Shown here: one piece after another, positions 1 through 5,270 of the stretch | Position numbering within the stretch: position 1 is the stretch's first letter | Layout: the number at the start of each line of letters is the position of its first letter | Assembly: GCA_946885765.1 (NCBI GenBank) | Contig: CAMPHD010000188.1 | Span: forward strand, 1 to 6,561 | DNA: 6,561 bases | Reading direction: 5' to 3' | Source: an uncultured Thalassospira sp. | Lineage (GTDB): Bacteria; Pseudomonadota; Alphaproteobacteria; Rhodospirillales_A; Thalassospiraceae | Translations under genes and position numbers: made by a program | The notes under the pieces: model-generated | What the model was told of the DNA's origin: nothing | Databases searched by the model: none | The model's input: only the letters and a program-made list of their open reading frames with translations

Positions 1-5
1 CCCAG

Positions 6-1202
6 ATGTCCGTTTCAGATAGCCTGCCTGTTTCCCCGTTTGCCGCAAACGGCATCCGACATGACGTGCGTGATATTGGCGCGTCGCTGATCCGCGAGGT
101 TGCCCATCTGGGCATGGGACGCGAAAATATCGTGCCGCTATGGTTTGGCGAACCCGATCAGCCGACCCCGGAATTCATTCGCAAGGCGGCGATTGCGGCC
201 CTTGAAGCGGGGGATACTTTTTATCAGCCCAACCGGGGCATAACACCGCTTCGCGATGCGCTGGCGGTTTATGGCAATCGCTTTTATGGCACGGCACTGG
301 ACCGTAAAAACATCACCGTGACGGTATCGGGGTTAAATGCCCTGATGATTGCGATGCAGTCGATCCTGAAGGCGGGTGACAGGATGGTGACCACGGCACC
401 GATCTGGCCGAATATTGTTGCGATGCCTAAGCTTCTTGGTGCGAATGTTACGACCGTGCCGTTGCGGTCCGGGAATGATGGCTGGCAGCTTGATATCGAT
501 GAATTCATTGCCGCCTGTGCGCCCGATACGCGTGCCATCCTGATCAATTCGCCGAATAATCCGACCGGCTGGGTGATGCCCGCGGAGGACCAGAAAAAGC
601 TGGTCGAATTTGCCACCGAACGGGGGATCTGGCTGATCGCGGATGAGGTTTATGCGCGCCTGATCTATGACGGATCGGATGTGGCCCCGTCATTTGTGCC
701 CTATGTCAGCGACGATACGCGGATCATGGTGATCAACAGCTTTTCCAAAAGCTGGGCGATGACAGGCTGGCGATTGGGCTGGATTACTGCGCCCAAAGGT
801 GTTGGCAGTGAACTTGAAAAACTGATGGAATTTAACGTGTCCTGCCCGGCTGGGTTCATTCAGCAGGCAGGCATTGTTGCCCTTGAACAGGGCGAGGATT
901 TCGTTGCTGGTTCCCGCGCCAGATACAGCCTTGCGCGGGCTGCGATCATCGAACGGTTACGCGACATGAACCGCATCCACCTGCCCGAAGCCGACGGCGC
1001 GTTTTATGCGTTTTTCCGGGTTGATGGGGTTGAGGATACGCTTTCCTTTGCCAAGGAGCTTTTGCTGTCCGAGGGCATTGGTCTTGCCCCGGGCGAGGCA
1101 TTTGGTGCCGAGGGTGCGGGGCATATTCGGGCCTGTTATGCGGTATCGGAAGACCGTATTCACAGGGCGATGGATGGGCTTGCGCGGTTTTTGAAGCGTT
1201 AG
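6..1202 (+). CDS. PLP-dependent aminotransferase, class I/II (fold type I)
   Basis: A complete 398-residue protein of the usual length for the AspC/COG0436-type aminotransferases, which move an amino group between an amino acid and a 2-oxo acid in the cytoplasm. Visible family marks are GEPDQPTP (residues 48-55), the SPNNPTG motif (182-188, N185 contacting the cofactor), DEVY (213-216, D213 pairing with the pyridine nitrogen and Y216 with O3'), SFSKSWAMTGWRLG (245-258) with K248 as the Schiff-base lysine and R256 as a phosphate ligand, and R375 in HIRACYA as the likely substrate-carboxylate arginine. The set is complete, so an active enzyme is expected. The substrate cannot be read from sequence; aspartate or another common amino acid is possible. 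Only 5 bases precede the ATG, so no ribosome binding site can be seen and a slightly upstream start is not excluded. It converges on the nitrate operon and is not part of it. The 3' end overlaps the stop of the cysG-like gene by 4 bp. Confidence 0.93.
   Translation: MSVSDSLPVSPFAANGIRHDVRDIGASLIREVAHLGMGRENIVPLWFGEPDQPTPEFIRKAAIAALEAGDTFYQPNRGITPLRDALAVYGNRFYGTALDRKNITVTVSGLNALMIAMQSILKAGDRMVTTAPIWPNIVAMPKLLGANVTTVPLRSGNDGWQLDIDEFIAACAPDTRAILINSPNNPTGWVMPAEDQKKLVEFATERGIWLIADEVYARLIYDGSDVAPSFVPYVSDDTRIMVINSFSKSWAMTGWRLGWITAPKGVGSELEKLMEFNVSCPAGFIQQAGIVALEQGEDFVAGSRARYSLARAAIIERLRDMNRIHLPEADGAFYAFFRVDGVEDTLSFAKELLLSEGIGLAPGEAFGAEGAGHIRACYAVSEDRIHRAMDGLARFLKR
1199..1202. other. Convergent stop-codon overlap
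   Basis: The four bases TTAG contain the TAG stop of the aminotransferase on the + strand (1200-1202) and the TAA stop of the cysG-like gene on the - strand (complement of 1199-1201). There is therefore no intergenic space for a conventional terminator between the two convergent transcription units. Any terminator must lie inside the opposing gene. Confidence 0.95.
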
Positions 1203-2218
1203 TTTCGATACAGGCAGGTGATATTGCTGCCTTGTCGGGCGAAAAAGGCGGCTTGGTGTTTCAGCCGTTCACGCGCGTCGTCATCAATGTTTCCATCATT
1301 GCCGCTGTTTTCAAGTTCGATCACGGTGGCGTCGCGTCGAGCAAGATCCAGAATGTCAGGCGCGATGCCGGGCATGTGGAAAATGATGTCGGATGTTTCA
1401 ATCGCGCGTGCAATGCCATGGGCAAGGTCAAAGGCATTGTCGGCAGTGACATCGGCATGAAGGATCTGGCCGCCCGGGACGGTGGCGGAGCTGCCTTCGG
1501 GGACGAAGCGGGTCAGGGCGGCGTCAAGATCCTGCGGGGTGCTTTGCGTCAGGTGGGTATCCTGCAATCCGTTCTGGAAAAAATGCGTCCAGAACCGCTG
1601 TCTGGCGACATTGTCGGGCAGGTGGGCGGCAACGCGACGGCGTGCACTGCGGGCGAGGCTTGCCAGTTGTGACATCGACGCGGGCAGGGTGGTTTCAAGG
1701 CGTTGGCGGATGATGCGCGCCAGTGCCGGGGCGCAGCCGCCGGTCGAGATCGTGACCATCACCGGTGCCCGGTCAAGGATTGCAGGGACGATGAAATCGC
1801 AATGTTCGGTCTTGTCGACAACATTCAATAGGATGTTGCGCCGTTTGGCCGCGACCTTGACCCGGCGTGTCAGGTGCATGTCATCGGCGGCGTCAAAGAT
1901 CATGACTGCGCCATTTAGCATGGTATCGACAAACGGGGCTGCCTCCCAGCGGATCGTGTCGGTATCGACCATCGTTGCGATGTCGGTGCAAAGTTCTGGC
2001 GCGATGACGGTAATATCGGCCTGACTGCGCAGCAAAAGGCGGAGTTTGCCTGCCGCGACCTCGCCCCCGCCCAGCACGACGACCTTTTTGCCGGTGACAT
2101 GGACGAAGGCCGGAAAGAAGGGGAAGGTTTCCCGGTTTTCCGTTTCAGGGCCATGCAGGTTTTCGGGTTGTGCCGATTTATATTGCTGCTTATTCTGCGG
2201 CGCGCGGTAATGCGTCAT
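1199..2218 (-). CDS. cysG: CysG-like precorrin-2 dehydrogenase / sirohydrochlorin ferrochelatase with a vestigial SUMT tail
   Basis: A 339-residue protein whose N-terminal module oxidises precorrin-2 to sirohydrochlorin with NAD+ and inserts Fe2+ to give siroheme, the cofactor of the NirB encoded upstream. Residues about 33-110 form a Rossmann fold with GGGEVA at 50-55. NVVD at 132-135 places D135 at the position of catalytic D104 of E. coli CysG. CDFIVPAI (140-147) and [12 protein letters not shown] (157-168) are family signatures, with T159 where E. coli has S128. A dimerisation/helical part runs to about 219 ([11 protein letters not shown]). Residues about 249-339 resemble the first third of SUMT but lack its key motifs (separate entry), so the first methylation step must come from another gene. 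The start was chosen at 2218 because AAGGAG lies 7 nt upstream; an in-frame ATG at 2314 would add 32 residues deep inside nasA. It overlaps nasA by 29 bp and is the last gene of the operon. The symbol is approximate, since full CysG is trifunctional. Confidence 0.88.
   Translation of the reverse strand: [339 protein letters not shown]
1202..1474 (-). other. Degenerate, truncated SUMT (uroporphyrinogen-III methyltransferase) N-terminal region within the cysG-like gene
   Basis: Residues about 249-339 of the cysG-like product align by eye with the start of the SUMT domain of E. coli CysG. [20 protein letters not shown] sits where the family has GEVxLVGAGPGDxx[26 protein letters not shown] matches [40 protein letters not shown] matches the INQxLLREAxKGKRVVRL stretch. 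The SAM-site glycine motif GAGPGD and the YDRLVS segment are replaced, and the protein ends just before the GGDPFxFGRG motif. The remaining roughly 170 residues of a normal SUMT are absent, and the DNA beyond is the aminotransferase gene on the other strand. The homology is my own alignment from memory. The lack of catalytic motifs is seen directly, and loss of methyltransferase activity is inferred. Confidence 0.72.
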
Positions 2219-4925
2219 CAAGAATCTCCTTGAGTTCGGGCAGGCAGGAGCCGCACCCGGTTCCGGCTTGCAACAGGCGGCCGATATCGGCGGTGCTGAC
2301 AGCGTTCTGGTCATGAATGGCGCGCGTGATGGCCGCCAGCCCGACCGAGAAGCACGAACAGATCAAACGATCATTGATGGCCCCCGCATCGGGCATGCGG
2401 CCCGCCAGAAGCGCATTGCGTTCCGGGCCGCTGATGGCATCATTGCCCAGCAGTGCCGATATCCAGTCCCGGCCAAGGGCGGGGCGATCCGGCCCGACAA
2501 AAAGTGCACCCGTGATGCGGTCGCCATTCAGGCGGGCATAACGATGAACGCCTTTTTTGCCGTCGTTATATTCAATGATGTGTTCGATGGCGTTTTCATC
2601 GTCAGTATTGTTGGCCGCCATCGGCAACATGGATTTGAACAGGCAGGGCCTGTCGCCGGCGATTTCGTAAATCATGCAGCCGGGGCCGGTTGCCGCCACC
2701 CAATAGGGCAGGTTTGAAAGATCAACCGGCGTGTTGGAAAACAGCAATCCCTGCCAGAGCGGTTCAAACGGTTCGATGGAAACCGGAATGTGTTTGGTTT
2801 CCGGTTGCCCGGAATAGGGATCGACATGCGCGGTTGGTAGACGACCGATACCGCCCGCCGATGAATAAACATCGTTCCAGTGCATCGGCATGAAGACTTC
2901 GCCAGGCATCTGGGCGTCTGATACGGATACGCGCATCAATACCGTGCCGCGTTTGCTTCTGATCCGGGCAAGGCCGCCATCGGTCAGCTTGTACCGCTTG
3001 GCATCAAGGATATTGACCTCCAGCAACGGTTCGGGCCGGTGGGCCGAAAGGCGGGCGGCGGTGCCAGTACGGGTCATGGTGTGCCACTGGTCGCGATAGC
3101 GGCCACTATTGGCGATCAGCGGGAATTCCTTGCCCGGTTGCGACATGGGCAGTTTATGCGTGACCGCCAGCATACGCGCCCGCCCGTTTGACGTGGTGAA
3201 TATGCCATTGCCATACAGGCGGTCAGAACCGCCGGCGGGCTGATGTTTGCGCGATGCGGGCCATTGGAACGGTTCCATGGCGTCATAGGTTGATTTCTTT
3301 GCCTTGTGCCACTGGCCGATGTCAAAGGCGCGCATGCCGTCATTTTCAAATTCTGACAGGGCGGCATGTTCGGCAAAAATGTCGGCAGGATCGCGGTATT
3401 TGAATGCCTTGCCATAGCCCATGGCGCGTGCGACCTGCGTCATGATCCACCAGTCGGGTTTGGCATCGCCCTGCAATTCGCGGAACGGGCGTTGGCGGGA
3501 AATGCGGCGTTCGGAATTGGTAACCGTGCCGGATTTTTCGGCCCATCCGGCGGCGGGAAGTTTGATATGGGCATAACGCAGCGTGTCGGTATCGTTCACC
3601 GTGTCGGATACGATGACAAGCGGGCAGCGCGACAGGGCAAGACGGACGCGGTCCGCATCAGGCAGGCTGACGGCGGGATTGGTCGCCATGACCCAGACGG
3701 CCTTGATTTCACCGCGTTCGATGGCGCGGAACATATCAACCGCCTTGTATCCCTCGCCCGGTTCCAGAATATCGGATTTCCAGAACCGGCGGACCCGGTC
3801 AACATCGTTAACATCGTTCGGGTCCATATGGGCGGCAAGCTGGTTGGCAAGGCCGCCGACCTCGCGCCCGCCCATGGCGTTGGGCTGACCGGTGACGGAA
3901 AACGGGCTTGATCCCGGTTTGCCGACCCGTCCGGTCGCCAGATGGGTATTGATGATCGCATTGACCTTGTCAGAGCCGCTGCTGGACTGGTTGACACCTT
4001 GTGAAAACACGGTGACCGTGCGGGCAAAGGCGGCAAACCAGTTAAAGAACGTTTCCAGTTTCCCCAGACCCGAGCCGTCATGATCGGTGTACTCACTGAT
4101 CTCGGAAGGATAATCGAGGCCGCATTTTTTTGCTGTACTCTCGATATCGGGGCAGTCCGCGCGCGCCTCGGCGACGGCGGTTTCATAGCCGCTGACATGG
4201 CGGGCGATATATTGAAGATCGCAATGACCGTTCTGATCAAGCCATGCCAGCAAGCCATTAAACAGGGCAACGTCGCTGCCCGGTTTGATTGGCAGATGCA
4301 GATCGGCGATGTCGCAGCTTGCGGTTTTGCGCGGATCAATCACGACGATCTTGGTGCCGTGCTTTTCCTTGGCCGTGCGCAAACGCTGGTTCAGGACCGG
4401 ATGGCACCATGCCAGGTTCGATCCGGTCAGAACGACCAGATCGGCAATTTCAAGATCTTCGTAGCATCCCGGCACGACATCCGCGCCAAAGGCACGTTTG
4501 TGCCCGACCACGGTTGACGCCATGCACAGCCGGGAATTGGTATCGATATGCGGCGACCCGATGAAGCCCTTGATCAGCTTGTTGGCGATATAATAATCCT
4601 CGGTCAATAACTGACCGGAAACATAGAACGCTACCGATTTCGGGCCATGTTTCTGGATGGTTGCGCGCAGTCGGTCCGCGGTTTCCTGTGTTGCTGTCGG
4701 CCAGTCGACGGTTTGGCCGTCGATTTCGGGTTTCAGCAGGCGAAAATCGCGCTTCATCTCGGCAGTGATCGTGTCGATCAGGGCGGCACCCTTTGAACAT
4801 AACCGGCCCCGGTTGGCCGGGTGATCGGGGTCGCCCCCGACCGCCCAGCCGTCCCGGGTGGGGGAGACGATCAAGCCGCAGCCAACGCCGCAATAAGGAC
4901 AGGTGGTTTTAACCTCACCCCGCAT
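2190..4925 (-). CDS. nasA: Assimilatory nitrate reductase, catalytic subunit (Mo-bis-MGD)
   Basis: A 911-residue cytoplasmic enzyme that reduces nitrate to nitrite. The N-terminus carries CPYCGVGC and a fourth cysteine in LCSKG (C9, C12, C16, C43), a C-x2-C-x3-C-x26-C site for [4Fe-4S]; K45 after the last cysteine is the usual electron-relay lysine. The molybdopterin oxidoreductase core spans about 60-480, with C134 in NSRLCMAS as the expected Mo ligand. A molybdopterin-dinucleotide-binding barrel covers about 600-718 (IANSGRYRDQWHTMTRTG to the HVDPYSGQPE region). The C-terminus holds a NirB-reductase-like segment (about 785-850, RITGALFVGPD) and a BFD-like [2Fe-2S] domain with C856, C858, C891 and C894. 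This is the long NasA architecture known from Klebsiella. No twin-arginine signal is present, which separates it from periplasmic NapA. It overlaps nirD by 11 bp and no clear ribosome binding site precedes its ATG, so translation is probably coupled to nirD. The same family is called NasC in Paracoccus and NarB in cyanobacteria. Confidence 0.96.
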   Translation of the reverse strand: MRGEVKTTCPYCGVGCGLIVSPTRDGWAVGGDPDHPANRGRLCSKGAALIDTITAEMKRDFRLLKPEIDGQTVDWPTATQETADRLRATIQKHGPKSVAFYVSGQLLTEDYYIANKLIKGFIGSPHIDTNSRLCMASTVVGHKRAFGADVVPGCYEDLEIADLVVLTGSNLAWCHPVLNQRLRTAKEKHGTKIVVIDPRKTASCDIADLHLPIKPGSDVALFNGLLAWLDQNGHCDLQYIARHVSGYETAVAEARADCPDIESTAKKCGLDYPSEISEYTDHDGSGLGKLETFFNWFAAFARTVTVFSQGVNQSSSGSDKVNAIINTHLATGRVGKPGSSPFSVTGQPNAMGGREVGGLANQLAAHMDPNDVNDVDRVRRFWKSDILEPGEGYKAVDMFRAIERGEIKAVWVMATNPAVSLPDADRVRLALSRCPLVIVSDTVNDTDTLRYAHIKLPAAGWAEKSGTVTNSERRISRQRPFRELQGDAKPDWWIMTQVARAMGYGKAFKYRDPADIFAEHAALSEFENDGMRAFDIGQWHKAKKSTYDAMEPFQWPASRKHQPAGGSDRLYGNGIFTTSNGRARMLAVTHKLPMSQPGKEFPLIANSGRYRDQWHTMTRTGTAARLSAHRPEPLLEVNILDAKRYKLTDGGLARIRSKRGTVLMRVSVSDAQMPGEVFMPMHWNDVYSSAGGIGRLPTAHVDPYSGQPETKHIPVSIEPFEPLWQGLLFSNTPVDLSNLPYWVAATGPGCMIYEIAGDRPCLFKSMLPMAANNTDDENAIEHIIEYNDGKKGVHRYARLNGDRITGALFVGPDRPALGRDWISALLGNDAISGPERNALLAGRMPDAGAINDRLICSCFSVGLAAITRAIHDQNAVSTADIGRLLQAGTGCGSCLPELKEILDDALPRAAE
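2226..2231 (-). promoter_or_regulatory. Shine-Dalgarno site of the cysG-like gene
   Basis: AAGGAG on the - strand, 7 nt before the ATG at 2218-2216. It lies inside the last codons of nasA (lysine-glutamate of KEILDD). This near-consensus site decides the start of the cysG-like gene and shows that it is translated from the end of the nasA message. Confidence 0.88.
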
Positions 4926-5265
4926 GGCGCAGGCCGATTTGTTCCGCCGTCAGGCCGATATGGACCGTGCCGTCAATGACGCGCAGTTCAACCTTCGCCG
5001 CACAGCCGTCATCGGGGCCCTGCGCCTCGCCGGTTTCAAGCGAAAAGACCATGTTATGCAGCGGGCAGGTGACGAAATGGCCATGCACGATCCCCTGTGC
5101 CAGCGGCCCGTCCTTGTGCGGGCAGCGGTCCAGAAGAGCATAGACCTGATCATCAAGGGTTCTGAAAATCGCGATGCGGTCGGTTGCGGTCTGGAAGGTG
5201 CGCGCGCTTTGAAGCGGGATATTGGCGACCGGCCCGACATTTACCCAGTTTACGATATCCGTCAT
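4915..5265 (-). CDS. nirD: Nitrite reductase small subunit, Rieske [2Fe-2S] protein
   Basis: A 116-residue protein of normal NirD length, the partner of NirB in NADH-dependent reduction of nitrite to ammonium. It has a full Rieske ligand set: C48 and H50 in RCPHKDGPLAQG, and C67 and H70 in CPLHNMVF, with SLETGEAQGPD following as in Rieske ferredoxins. The E. coli NirD, as I remember it, keeps the fold but lacks these cysteines, so this protein should bind a cluster where that one cannot. The start MTDIVNW was chosen because GGAG lies 8 nt upstream and the ATG falls 5 nt after the nirB stop. An in-frame ATG at 5343 would add 26 residues of arginine-rich sequence read out of frame from nirB. 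The equivalent in Paracoccus is NasG, an electron carrier shared by nitrite and nitrate reductases. Confidence 0.94.
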   Translation of the reverse strand: MTDIVNWVNVGPVANIPLQSARTFQTATDRIAIFRTLDDQVYALLDRCPHKDGPLAQGIVHGHFVTCPLHNMVFSLETGEAQGPDDGCAAKVELRVIDGTVHIGLTAEQIGLRHAG

Positions 5266-5270
5266 TGCCG

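Noticed and set aside
1212..1232. Inverted repeat AGGCAG / CTGCCT with a 9-nt loop just past the aminotransferase stop, a possible terminator.
   Set aside because: The stem is only 6 bp, neither strand has a following T-run, and it lies inside the coding end of the cysG-like gene.
1482..2024. A 180-codon open frame on the + strand, antisense to the cysG-like gene.
   Set aside because: Its composition is typical of a shadow frame (arginine, alanine, serine), and the - strand holds a recognisable precorrin-2 dehydrogenase.
2219..2314. Longer start for the cysG-like gene, at the ATG ending at 2314.
   Set aside because: The extra 32 residues overlap conserved nasA BFD-domain codons, and the ATG at 2218 has AAGGAG at ideal spacing.
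3366..3911. A 181-codon open frame on the + strand, antisense to nasA.
   Set aside because: It is the complement of conserved nasA codons, with no family resemblance and no convincing ribosome binding site.
3596..4339. A 247-codon open frame on the - strand inside nasA.
   Set aside because: It is out of frame with a clearly functional 911-residue nitrate reductase, is rich in arginine, proline and serine as out-of-frame GC-rich reading usually is, and has no recognisable motif.
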